64,000 nucleotides of DNA, taken from contig JANNXJ010000016.1 of NCBI GenBank assembly GCA_031409515.1, positions 186,001-250,000 on the forward strand. Direction: 5' to 3'. The DNA comes from SHZI01 sp031409515. GTDB lineage: Bacteria; Pseudomonadota; Gammaproteobacteria; Steroidobacterales; GCA-2729495. Positions 26,792 to 34,855 of this stretch are shown here, piece after piece. Within the stretch, counting starts at the first letter, position 1, and each line of letters begins with the position of its first letter. The position numbers and the translations under genes are program-made. The notes below the pieces were generated by a model. The model saw only the letters and a list, made by a program, of their open reading frames with translations. It was not told where the DNA came from and searched no databases.

Positions 26792-27533
26792 CCCGTTCCC
26801 GATTGGCGCCGATCCCGAGAAAGATCTCGCGGAACCCCACGTAGGCCAGCGCCCCCAGAAAACAGTAGAGCAAGGGCACCAGGGGCGGCAGCACCAGAAC
26901 CACGACAACGGGCAACACGACAAACAGCAGTCCGACACCCAGCATTGCGGCCAGGTTCTTCATCTGGGCTGCGGCGCCCGCCCTGTAAGCAGCACGGAAG
27001 GGCAGGCCCAGCAGGGTTGTGCAGGGGAACTGCAGGAATGAAGTCAGTCCCGGGATGTTCAGGCTGAAGAAGGACAGGCCCAGCGCATAGGCGGAATAGA
27101 CAAAGACCTGCCGCAGGGCGATGAACCAGCTCTCCGAAAGCGCCGTAACGATGTTTCGTTCCGAGTAGAGCACGGTCCACCAGGGAATACCCGGGCGGGC
27201 GAGTAACAGCACCCAGATCAGGGCGCCCACCAGCGCGATGGTCACCGAGTACGCCAGCAGGGTCTGGCCGTGCTGGCGCAGCGTACTGAGCACATCCGTG
27301 ATGGATGCATTCTCGGTCTGATCCACCCGGGCGGCGACGAGCATACTGCCGAGCAAGGCAAGCAAGGACAGAATGCCACTGAGGAGCGGCAGGCGCTGTC
27401 CGGCGAAGATTGCCAGGCACAGGAGCAGGATGAGTCCCAGCCAGGCGCCGGCGCCGCGAACGATGAGCTGCAGTGCCTGACCGGTCCAGCGGAACAGGGC
27501 CCCCGGGGGCACCTGACGGGGTTCGATAACCAT
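26715..27533 (-). CDS. Multi-pass membrane protein of unknown function
   Basis: 272 residues with about six hydrophobic segments (near 28-48, 50-70, 93-112, 145-165, 193-213, 215-240) and a Pro/Gly-rich C-terminal tail. It resembles uncharacterised integral membrane proteins near kinase genes but I do not recognise a family. The tail overlaps xseB by 77 bp on the opposite strand, so the last 25 or so residues may be weakly constrained. It lies 29 bp downstream of the kinase gene. Confidence 0.7.
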   Translation of the reverse strand: MVIEPRQVPPGALFRWTGQALQLIVRGAGAWLGLILLLCLAIFAGQRLPLLSGILSLLALLGSMLVAARVDQTENASITDVLSTLRQHGQTLLAYSVTIALVGALIWVLLLARPGIPWWTVLYSERNIVTALSESWFIALRQVFVYSAYALGLSFFSLNIPGLTSFLQFPCTTLLGLPFRAAYRAGAAAQMKNLAAMLGVGLLFVVLPVVVVLVLPPLVPLLYCFLGALAYVGFREIFLGIGANRERASAGLRLPGLDPGLPPLPGRPSQSP

Positions 27534-27562
27534 GGGGATACGCTACCACCCCTGGCCTGCCC

Positions 27563-28870
27563 CTACTCCCCCGGAATGTTGGCGCCCTGCAGGCGGCGGA
27601 TCAGGGTCCGCAGAAAAACCTTGTTGAAGCGCAGCTGGCACTCCGTAGACACCTGCTCCAGCATGGTCGAACTGACGGAGAGGACCGTCACGGCGGCCTG
27701 GGCGCGGATTCCCGCCGTGCTCCGTGCGCCGGATATGTAGCCGGTCTCGCCGAAACAGTCGCCCTCGCGCAGAGTGCCGAGGGACTTCCCGTTACTCTCC
27801 ACGGCCACGCTACCGGTGATGATGACGTAGAAGCGGTCATCTGCGGTGCCCTCGCGAACGATCTCGTCAGCTGCCGAGTACTCCCGCCATTCACTGGCGC
27901 GCAACAGCTCCCGGATCTCCGACTGGGAAAAGTCGTGGAAGAACGACAGGCGCCGCAAAATGTCGAAGTGCTCCTGCTGGTCAATGCCATCCCACTGACC
28001 TTTTAACTGGTGGTACACCCGGGTGAGGCGCGCGCCGAAATCGGTGCCGTTGATAAACCGGTTGGCGGGGTCTTTCTGGAGAGCGACCGCGACGATTTCC
28101 TCCAGCTCCTCCGGCGCTCCCAGGCGCAGCGTGTGGATCGGGGGCGGCGTCGCGTAGACGATCTGGTTCAGCAGCTTCGAGAGGGAGCTGGCACGGAACG
28201 GCCGGAAACCAGTCAGCAGTTCGTACATGACGGCCCCGAGGGAATAGAGATCCGACGACGGAGTCAGGTCATTACCCTGCACCTGCTCTGGCGACATGTA
28301 GCTCGGCGAGCCGGCGATGCCCTCGATCTTGGAAATGTCGGAGTCCCGGAGAATGGCAATGCCGAAGTCAATAATGCGGACATCATTGTCATTCGTCAGC
28401 ATGATGTTGCTGGGCTTGATATCCCGGTGGATAACGCCGCGCTTGTGGGCGTAATGGAGTGCCTTGGCGCACTTGTAGATGATCTTGACCACGTCCTCGA
28501 CATGCAACAGGTTGTCAGGACGGCAGTAGGCCTCCAGCGTCCGGGCCCTCTGCACGTGCTCCATCACCACGTAATACTTCCCGTCCTCTTCACCCGCATC
28601 GAGAATGGGAAGAATGTTCGGGTGCTGGAGCATCCCGACCATGTGGGCTTCGTTGAAGAACATCTTGCGGGCGATCTTCGCCCTTGAGGGATCGTCGTCA
28701 GGAGCAGTCGTGTAGACCTTGATGGCCACATCCCGCCGGAAGTAGGGGTCGTGGGACAGGTAGACCGTCCCGGTGGTGCCCTTGCCCACTTCATTGATGA
28801 TCAGGTACTTCCCGATCTTCTTCGGTACCGCAGCTATGGAGCCGGCGCTCGGAGTCGATTGCTGGACCAT
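27563..28870 (-). CDS. Ser/Thr protein kinase fused to a cyclic-nucleotide-binding domain
   Basis: 435 residues. The kinase domain (about 20-280) has GKGTTGTVYL, the VAIK lysine, catalytic HRDIKPSN and IDFGIAI (an IDFG variant of DFG). The C-terminal part (about 300-425) is a cNMP/Crp-type beta barrel with YVIITGSVAVE and LREGDCFGETGYISGARSTA. A hydrophobic extracellular sensor is absent, so signal input is probably the bound nucleotide. The resemblance to eukaryotic PKG-type fusions is architectural; order is kinase first here. Confidence 0.9.
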   Translation of the reverse strand: MVQQSTPSAGSIAAVPKKIGKYLIINEVGKGTTGTVYLSHDPYFRRDVAIKVYTTAPDDDPSRAKIARKMFFNEAHMVGMLQHPNILPILDAGEEDGKYYVVMEHVQRARTLEAYCRPDNLLHVEDVVKIIYKCAKALHYAHKRGVIHRDIKPSNIMLTNDNDVRIIDFGIAILRDSDISKIEGIAGSPSYMSPEQVQGNDLTPSSDLYSLGAVMYELLTGFRPFRASSLSKLLNQIVYATPPPIHTLRLGAPEELEEIVAVALQKDPANRFINGTDFGARLTRVYHQLKGQWDGIDQQEHFDILRRLSFFHDFSQSEIRELLRASEWREYSAADEIVREGTADDRFYVIITGSVAVESNGKSLGTLREGDCFGETGYISGARSTAGIRAQAAVTVLSVSSTMLEQVSTECQLRFNKVFLRTLIRRLQGANIPGE

Positions 28871-28893
28871 GCGGCGAAGACCTGACCGGGCTG

Positions 28894-29391
28894 CTAGAAC
28901 GGCGGCAGTAACATGACTCCTCTGACGACTAATGCCGCGTAAATGGCCGCCAGAACATCATCGAGCATAATGCCCAGACCGCCCGGTATTCTGTGATCAG
29001 CCTCGCGAATCGGGGACGGCTTAACGACGTCGAAAACCCTGAAGAGCAGGAAAGCCAGCAGCGTCCAGCCCGCGGTTCGTGGTGTGACGGACAGCACGAG
29101 AAGCATGCCTACGATTTCATCGAACACGATCCCGCCGTGATCATGCACCCCAAGCCGCCGCGCACTTATGCCACAGACGACGCAGCCAAACGCGAAGGCA
29201 ACGCCCAGTGCCGGCAGCATGACTGCAAGTGGCGCCGGCGGCAGTGCCCAGAAGATGCCGACTGCGAGCAAGGACCCCCACGTACCTGGAGCCACCGGCA
29301 ACAGTCCGGATCCCAGCCCAAAGGGCAGCCAGTGCACGGGGTCGCGGAGTACCTGCCGCGCAAGTTCAGCACGAGGGGAATGGGCCACCAT
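28894..29391 (-). CDS. pgpA: Phosphatidylglycerophosphatase A
   Basis: 165-residue inner-membrane phosphatase removing phosphate from phosphatidylglycerol phosphate. Family features: GLGSGLLPVAPGTWGSL near the N-terminus, DHGGIVFDEIVGM and KPSPIREADHRIPGGLGIMLDD. Its start overlaps the thiL stop by one base, the standard thiL-pgpA coupling at the end of the rib-nusB operon. Confidence 0.95.
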   Translation of the reverse strand: MVAHSPRAELARQVLRDPVHWLPFGLGSGLLPVAPGTWGSLLAVGIFWALPPAPLAVMLPALGVAFAFGCVVCGISARRLGVHDHGGIVFDEIVGMLLVLSVTPRTAGWTLLAFLLFRVFDVVKPSPIREADHRIPGGLGIMLDDVLAAIYAALVVRGVMLLPPF

Positions 29392-30338
29392 CAGAAATGC
29401 CGGTAGGTGGTGTCAGGAACTGCCAGTGGCTGGCCGTGCAGGCGCCACCGGGCACCCGAACCAGGCACGACAGTGCCGATGCGGGTTACAGGTACAGACC
29501 AGTGCGCCGAGACCTCCCGCAGGCGTCCGGCATCCGCAGGGCGGACCGTGAAACACAGCTCGTAGTCGTCGCCACCCGTGAGTGCACATTCAACGGCCTC
29601 GCTGCCCCGGACTCGCCGCAGTTCCGGGCTCAGTGGGAGATCTTCGGCATCGAGTTCAGCGCCCACGCCGCTGGCGGCGAGGAGCTTGCCAAGATCGTCG
29701 GCCAGACCATCGGAAACATCGAGCATGGCCGAGGCAATCCCAGCCAGTGCCCTGCCCTCCTCTACCCGGGGCTCCGGATAGAGAAAGCGCTGGCGCAACG
29801 CCGCAGCGTCCGACCCCTCTGTGCCGTCTGCCAGCAGCAGCCGGCCGGCGACCGCATCGCCAGGATTACCGGTAACCCAGATGCCGTCGCCGGGCCGTGC
29901 GCCGGTGCGCCGGACTGCACGCTCGGGCTTCACCCGGCCAAGGACCGTTACTGTCGCGCCAAGTGGGCCACGCACGGTATCGCCGCCGATCAGGACCACG
30001 CCATGCCGGTCCGCCAGAGAGAACAGGCCCGTGGCAAACCCGCCGACCCACGCAGGGTCCGCGCCGGGCAAGGACAGCGCCAGGGAAAACCAGCGGGGCT
30101 CCGCTGACATCGCCGCGACGTCACTCAGGTTCACGGCCAGCGCGCGGTGACCAACAGCGGCAGCTGGAATCCCAGCCGGAAAATGCGTGCCCTCGGCGAT
30201 GCTGTCGGTCGCTACCGCCAGATCAAACCCCGGTTCGGGACGCAGCAGGGCCGCATCGTCGCCAATTCCCAGGATGATGTCTGCCCGCCGGTCCTGCGGC
30301 CTGGCAAAGAAGGTGGTGATGAGCGTGCGTTCGTCCAC
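29391..30338 (-). CDS. thiL: Thiamine-monophosphate kinase
   Basis: 315 residues with GIGDDAALLRPEPG at the N-terminus, AVNLSDVAAMSAEPRW and MLDVSDGLADDLGKLL, the metal- and ATP-binding motifs of the ThiL/PurM fold. It phosphorylates thiamine monophosphate to the active diphosphate. The start is GTG at 30338. Last-but-one gene of the operon beginning at nrdR. Confidence 0.95.
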   Translation of the reverse strand: MDERTLITTFFARPQDRRADIILGIGDDAALLRPEPGFDLAVATDSIAEGTHFPAGIPAAAVGHRALAVNLSDVAAMSAEPRWFSLALSLPGADPAWVGGFATGLFSLADRHGVVLIGGDTVRGPLGATVTVLGRVKPERAVRRTGARPGDGIWVTGNPGDAVAGRLLLADGTEGSDAAALRQRFLYPEPRVEEGRALAGIASAMLDVSDGLADDLGKLLAASGVGAELDAEDLPLSPELRRVRGSEAVECALTGGDDYELCFTVRPADAGRLREVSAHWSVPVTRIGTVVPGSGARWRLHGQPLAVPDTTYRHF

Positions 30339-30356
30339 CCTGCATTCGCTCAGCAG

Positions 30357-30773
30357 TCAGGCAGCGGGACGCAACTTCGGCGCGGCCTGGTCAAGCAATG
30401 CGTTGATGTAGAGATGACCATCAGTGGCACCAAACTCCTTCGCCAGCTGGATCGCCTCGGCGATCACGACCTTCAGCGGCACCTCGGGGTGCGCGCGCAG
30501 CTCGGTAAGCCCAAGCCAGAGTATGCCGTGCTCTACGGGGTCCAGTTGCGCCACTGGCCGGTCGGCATGATCCGCAATCAGCGCATCGAGTTCAGCCGTA
30601 TCGGCCAGGACTTCCCCAAGTAGCCGGCGAAAGAACTCGACGTCCATCTTCTCGAAGTTCTCCTGGACCGTAAACTGCTCCAGCAGTTCGGCAGCAGAGT
30701 GCCCTGCGAGCTGGTGCTGATAGAGCGCCTGCACGAGCAGGCGGCGCGAACCGTGCCGACCAGTAACAGCCAT
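30357..30773 (-). CDS. nusB: Transcription antitermination factor NusB
   Basis: 138-residue all-helical RNA-binding protein acting with NusE at boxA in rRNA operons. The basic N-terminus SRRLLVQALYQHQLAG and C-terminal LKVVIAEAIQLAKEFGATDG are family hallmarks. The ATG at 30773 was chosen by homology; a longer frame extends into ribH. It follows ribH by 10 bp. Confidence 0.95.
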   Translation of the reverse strand: MAVTGRHGSRRLLVQALYQHQLAGHSAAELLEQFTVQENFEKMDVEFFRRLLGEVLADTAELDALIADHADRPVAQLDPVEHGILWLGLTELRAHPEVPLKVVIAEAIQLAKEFGATDGHLYINALLDQAAPKLRPAA

Positions 30774-30783
30774 GTTGCGAAAC

Positions 30784-31251
30784 CTACGCCTCCAGCTGGC
30801 GCAGGAGGCTGACCATTTCGAGGGTGGCCAGGACGGCGTCAGCACCCTTGTTGCCGGCCTTGCCGCCGGCCCGGTCCATGGCCTGGTCGACCGTGTCGCA
30901 GGTGAGCAGGCCGAAGCCAATGGGGATGCCGTGCTCCAGACTGACGCGATTGAGTCCGGCTGCGCACTCGCCGCACACGAAGTCAAAATGGGGTGTTTGC
31001 CCGCGAATTACCGCACCCAGAGCCGCGATGCCGTCGTAGCGCCGCAGCTTCGCGAGACGCTGGGCCGCCAGCGGCAGCTCAAAGGCCCCGGGAACCCGGA
31101 CGATATGAATGTCGGTCTCCCCGGCGCCGTGGCGCTTCAGGGCGTCAACTGCGCCATCCACCAGGTTGCGGACGACCAGTTCATTGAAGCGCGCCGCAAG
31201 GATGACGATACGCACGTCGCGGGCGATCAACTGTCCTTCAATAGTGAGCAT
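30784..31251 (-). CDS. ribH: 6,7-dimethyl-8-ribityllumazine synthase
   Basis: 155 residues with VILAARFNELVV, VPGAFELPLAAQRLAK and the loop LGAVIRGQTPHFDFV; forms the icosahedral shell enzyme that condenses the RibA/D product with dihydroxybutanone phosphate. Nine bases separate it from the ribBA stop. Length is normal. Confidence 0.96.
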   Translation of the reverse strand: MLTIEGQLIARDVRIVILAARFNELVVRNLVDGAVDALKRHGAGETDIHIVRVPGAFELPLAAQRLAKLRRYDGIAALGAVIRGQTPHFDFVCGECAAGLNRVSLEHGIPIGFGLLTCDTVDQAMDRAGGKAGNKGADAVLATLEMVSLLRQLEA

Positions 31252-31260
31252 AGGTTGCGA

Positions 31261-32454
31261 TCAGCCGCCAGGGCGCCGGGCTGGCGCGTCCACGTACTCT
31301 ACTACCTCGAGCCCGAAGCCTGATAGACCGTGCATCTGCTTCGGCGCACTGAGGACCCGCATCCGGTGGACGCCCAGATCCCGGAGAATCTGCGCACCGG
31401 TACCGTAATTGCGGAGAACCTCCCCACCAGGCGATTCCTTGCGCTCGGCACCCGCGAGCCGCCCGAGGGAGTGGAAGGCGGCCAGCAGTTCCCGCGGCGA
31501 CTCGCCATAGTGGAGCAGCACCACGACGCCGTGACCTGCATTGGCAATCTGCTCCATGGCAGAGCGGAGGGGCCAACCCAGTTCCGCGCTACGCACTCCC
31601 ACCACGTCACCCAGGGTGTCCTGAACGTGGACGCGGACCAGCGGCGGCTCAGGCAGGGTCAGATCGCCCTTGACCAGGGCAAGGTGCACGTTGCGACTGA
31701 CATGATCCTCGTAGGCGACGAGCCGGAATGGGCCGAACTCGGTCTCCACGATGTGCTCGGCGATACGGGCGACGGATTCCTCGTGCTGCAGCCGGTACCG
31801 GATGAGGTCGGCAATCGTACCGATCTTCAGACCATGCTCCCGGGCGAAGGTCTCCAGCTGTGGCCGGCGGGCCATGGTGCCGTCCTCATTGAGAATCTCG
31901 ACAATCACCGCCGCCGGTTCGAAGCCCGCGAGGCGGGCGAAGTCACAGCCGGCCTCCGTATGTCCGGCGCGCGTCAGCACACCACCGGACTGGGCCATGA
32001 GGGGAAAAATGTGGCCGGGCTGGGCGATATCTTCCGCCGTGGCATCCGGACCGACGGCAACACGGACCGTCCGGGCGCGATCCTGGGCTGAGATGCCGGT
32101 GGTCACACCCTCGGCAGCCTCGATGGACACAGTGAAGTTGGTGCTCTGCTGGCGATCGGTAGCGCCAACCATCAACGGGAGGCGGAGCTGCTGGCACCGG
32201 GCCCGCGTCAGGGTCAGGCAGATCAGGCCCCGCCCGTAGCGCGCCATGAAATTGATGTCCTCCGGCCGCACCTTCGCAGCAGCCATGAGCAGGTCGCCCT
32301 CATTTTCCCGGTCTTCATCGTCCACGATGATGACCATCCGCCCCTGGCGCAGGTCTTCGATGATCGCGGGGACGGCGCTGAAGCCCCCTGGAATCGCGCC
32401 GGTCGGCGCTCCTACGGGGGTGCCGGCCGGAATGCCTTTATCCAACAGAGTCAT
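31261..32454 (-). CDS. ribBA: RibB (dihydroxybutanone phosphate synthase) with degenerate RibA-like domain
   Basis: 397 residues. The N-terminal RibB domain (about 25-230) is complete: DDEDRENEGDLLMAA and HTEAGCDFARLAG are present. The C-terminal half follows the GTP cyclohydrolase II fold, but the segment normally holding the zinc cysteines (C-x10-C-x-C) reads HVQDTLGDVVGVRSAELGW with no cysteine, so GTP cyclohydrolase activity is unlikely. A separate RibA would be needed elsewhere. The start overlaps the ribE stop (ATGA). Confidence 0.93.
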   Translation of the reverse strand: MTLLDKGIPAGTPVGAPTGAIPGGFSAVPAIIEDLRQGRMVIIVDDEDRENEGDLLMAAAKVRPEDINFMARYGRGLICLTLTRARCQQLRLPLMVGATDRQQSTNFTVSIEAAEGVTTGISAQDRARTVRVAVGPDATAEDIAQPGHIFPLMAQSGGVLTRAGHTEAGCDFARLAGFEPAAVIVEILNEDGTMARRPQLETFAREHGLKIGTIADLIRYRLQHEESVARIAEHIVETEFGPFRLVAYEDHVSRNVHLALVKGDLTLPEPPLVRVHVQDTLGDVVGVRSAELGWPLRSAMEQIANAGHGVVVLLHYGESPRELLAAFHSLGRLAGAERKESPGGEVLRNYGTGAQILRDLGVHRMRVLSAPKQMHGLSGFGLEVVEYVDAPARRPGG

Positions 32455-33044
32455 GATTTGCCCAGCAGTCTTTCGACGTAGCGTGCCACCAGGTCTACTT
32501 CGAGGTTGACCCGCGTACCGATTCGGTAGTGTTGCATGATTGTATTCGCGAGGGTGTGGGGCACGAGGGTGACCAGCACCAGGTTGTCTGTTACGTCATT
32601 CACGGTGAGGCTGACGCCGTCGATGCAGATCGAGCCCTTGCGGGCAGCATAACGCTGAAGGAAGGCCGGCAGGGCAAAGCGCAGGATCGCCATGCCGCCC
32701 TCTTCCCGCCGCTCGGCAACCTCGCCCACCCCGTCCACATGCCCGGTGACCAGATGCCCGCCGAGGGGCTCGGCCAGCGTGAGTGCGGACTCCAGATTTA
32801 CCGGGCTGCCGGGGCCGAGCTGCTCCAGAGTAGTCACCCGGAGGGTCTCCGCGGACACGTCTGCCGTGAAGGTACCGGACCCAAAGGCTACCGCCGTCAG
32901 GCAGGCGCCATTTACCGCGATGCTGTCCCCCAGCTGGAACTTTCTGGAGCCCAGGGCGCCCAGGTCAAAGACCAGCTGGCGCCCGGACTCGGTGGGGATC
33001 ACGGACCGCAGGTTGCCGAGCGCCTGAATGATTCCCGTAAACAT
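32451..33044 (-). CDS. ribE: Riboflavin synthase
   Basis: 197 residues made of two lumazine-binding repeats, beginning MFTGIIQALGNL and TGHVDGVGEV. It dismutates two lumazines into riboflavin plus a pyrimidine. The start shares bases with the ribD stop; the end overlaps ribBA by four bases, so the rib genes are tightly coupled. Confidence 0.96.
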   Translation of the reverse strand: MFTGIIQALGNLRSVIPTESGRQLVFDLGALGSRKFQLGDSIAVNGACLTAVAFGSGTFTADVSAETLRVTTLEQLGPGSPVNLESALTLAEPLGGHLVTGHVDGVGEVAERREEGGMAILRFALPAFLQRYAARKGSICIDGVSLTVNDVTDNLVLVTLVPHTLANTIMQHYRIGTRVNLEVDLVARYVERLLGKS

Positions 33045-34171
33045 CAGCGTGCGCTTCCCGTGGCCGCCTTCGGCGTGTAAATGAGGCGCAGATCATCGCC
33101 CAGATGCCGGGCGCTCTGCAGCCTGAATTCCGGGCGGGCCGCCAGGTCCGTGAGCGGGGGAATATCGAACATTCCCCGGGCGCTTGAGCCCAGAATGCTG
33201 GGGGCCAGGTAGACCAGCAGCTCGTCCACCAGACCCGCGGCCAGCAGCGCGCCATTCAGCGTGGGACCCGCCTCAACCCAGACCTCGTTGATCTCCAGTT
33301 CCCCAAGCCGGCGCAGCATCGCCGCCAGGTCGACCCGCCCCCCGTCGAGAGACACGGTTTCAACCAGGACTCCCCGGGTGACGAGTGGCGCCCTGCGCAC
33401 ATCGGCCCCGGCGCCCAGCAGCAGCACATCGCCGGGCTTCGCCAGCACCCGGGCCTCGGGTGGGGTCCGAAAACGGGAATCCAGGATCACCCGCAACGGC
33501 TGGACTGGCAGGGGCTGCCCTGCCTCCCGCACATTCAGGGCCGGATCGTCGGCCAGCACCGTGCCGACGCCCGTCAGGATCGCAGCGCTCTGGGCCCGCC
33601 AGCGCTGCACATCGTCCCGGGCGGCCTCGCCCGTCAGCCACTGGCTGCGGCCATCGGCCAGCGCCGTGCGCCCGTCCAACGAGGCGGCAATTTTGGTGCG
33701 CACCAGCGGCCAGCCGCGGCGCATCCGGTGCATGAAGCCGGCGTTGAGCCGTTCCGACTCGGCAGCCAGCAGGCCACCACTGACCTCGATGCCTGCCGCA
33801 AGGAGCGCCTGCTCGCCACCACCGTTGACGCGGGGATTGGGATCCGCGGCGCCGTAGACGACCCGTCGAATGCCGGCCTCGATCAGCGCGGTGGTGCACG
33901 GCGGGGTCCGGCCCCGGTGACAGCAGGGCTCGAGGGTTACGTAGGCCGTCGCGCCTCGACCCGCCTCCCCGGCCTTCGCCAGTGCATCCGCTTCCGCATG
34001 GGGCCCGCCGGCCCGCATGTGCCAACCCTCGGCGATCACGGTGGAGCCCGAGGCAATCACACAGCCCACGCGCGGATTCGGGTGCGTCGTGGCGAGACCC
34101 CGGGCCGCGAGCTCCAGCGCGAGGGCCATGTGCCGGCGATCGTCCACCGTGAACGTCGGCGGGATATTCAC
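33044..34171 (-). CDS. ribD: Bifunctional riboflavin deaminase/reductase
   Basis: 375 residues. The N-terminal deaminase has the zinc site PHAEADAL and PCCHRGRTPPC; the C-terminal reductase has TKIAASLDGRTAL and EAGPTLNGALL. It carries out the second and third steps of riboflavin synthesis. The start overlaps the nrdR stop by four bases, the common nrdR-ribD pairing. Confidence 0.97.
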   Translation of the reverse strand: MNIPPTFTVDDRRHMALALELAARGLATTHPNPRVGCVIASGSTVIAEGWHMRAGGPHAEADALAKAGEAGRGATAYVTLEPCCHRGRTPPCTTALIEAGIRRVVYGAADPNPRVNGGGEQALLAAGIEVSGGLLAAESERLNAGFMHRMRRGWPLVRTKIAASLDGRTALADGRSQWLTGEAARDDVQRWRAQSAAILTGVGTVLADDPALNVREAGQPLPVQPLRVILDSRFRTPPEARVLAKPGDVLLLGAGADVRRAPLVTRGVLVETVSLDGGRVDLAAMLRRLGELEINEVWVEAGPTLNGALLAAGLVDELLVYLAPSILGSSARGMFDIPPLTDLAARPEFRLQSARHLGDDLRLIYTPKAATGSAR

Positions 34172-34674
34172 GACGTTTCGTCCGGCAGCAGCGGCAGCTG
34201 GTCACGGCGGCGGTCCTGGTCACCCAGTTCCTTCAGCTTGCGGATTTCGTCCTGGAAAGACTCCACGTCCTGAAAGCTCCGGTACACCGAGGCATAACGG
34301 ACGTAAGCAACCTCATCGAGCGCGCGCAGTTCTTCCATCACCAGTTCACCGATCCGTCGCGAGAGCACCTCCCGCTCGCCCATGGTCTGCAACCGGTGGG
34401 TCACCCGGGCCAGCGCTTCCTCCACCGCCTCACTGCTCACCGGCCGCTTCTCCAGTGCGCGGATCATTCCGCTCCGCAGCTTGTGGTCATCGAAGGGCTC
34501 CCGGCTGTCGTCCCGCTTCACCACCCGGGGCATGACGAGCTCCGCGCTCTCGAAGGTGGTGAAGCGCTCCGCGCAGCCCAGGCACTCGCGCCGGCGCCGG
34601 ATCTGGGTGCCCTCGCCGGCCAGACGCGAATCCATGACCTTCGTTTCCGGATGACTGCAGAAAGGGCAAAACAA
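34168..34674 (-). CDS. nrdR: Ribonucleotide reductase repressor NrdR with element-supplied start
   Basis: 168 residues: N-terminal zinc ribbon (CPFC...CLGC, Cys3, Cys6, Cys31, Cys34) and an ATP-cone. It represses nrd genes when dATP is bound. NrdR normally starts with ATG followed by a CPFC motif. Here codons 3-7 are the attachment core of the integrated element, and the first two codons (TTG TTT) come from the element, with AGGA seven bases upstream at 34682-34685 and an in-frame TAG five codons before. The original start is stranded at 45795. The zinc ligands and the rest of the protein are intact. Confidence 0.95.
   Translation of the reverse strand: MFCPFCSHPETKVMDSRLAGEGTQIRRRRECLGCAERFTTFESAELVMPRVVKRDDSREPFDDHKLRSGMIRALEKRPVSSEAVEEALARVTHRLQTMGEREVLSRRIGELVMEELRALDEVAYVRYASVYRSFQDVESFQDEIRKLKELGDQDRRRDQLPLLPDETS
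34654..34668. other. attL core (15 bp)
   Basis: ACTGCAGAAAGGGCA, identical to 45775-45789. It covers the codons for Cys-Pro-Phe-Cys-Ser of nrdR, so recombination within it leaves these codons unchanged on both sides. Confidence 0.85.
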
Positions 34675-34681
34675 ATGGCGG

Positions 34682-34756
34682 TCCTATTGGGTTTTATCAA
34701 GTCCAAATCAGGCCAAGATTTGGAGATGAAAGCCTTGATGTGTTTGCATTCTACCA
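34682..34756 (-). promoter_or_regulatory. Element-borne expression signals for nrdR
   Basis: On the minus strand AGGA (34682-34685) lies seven bases before the TTG start. Further up, TGGTAGAAT (34748-34756) fits an extended -10 promoter, giving a leader of about 67 bases. Between them CCAAATC/GATTTGG (34703-34723) can form a 7-bp stem. The promoter is a guess; the ribosome site is convincing. Confidence 0.45.
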
Positions 34757-34809
34757 GCGACTTCGGCGCGGCGATTGGGATCGCGACCGAAGCGCCAGCT
34801 CCCGGTGCC

Positions 34810-34827
34810 GTTGCACCGTGGTTGCAC
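34810..34827 (+). repeat. Paired heptamer GTTGCAC-N4-GTTGCAC, left end
   Basis: Two GTTGCAC copies start 11 bp apart (34810 and 34821), just upstream of the integrase gene. The same pair occurs near the right end (45713-45730) and inverted in the middle (40173-40190). Arm-type integrase or excisionase binding sites are the simplest reading. Confidence 0.65.
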
Positions 34828-34855
34828 CGGAAGAATCACTGCCAGGAGACGCAAA

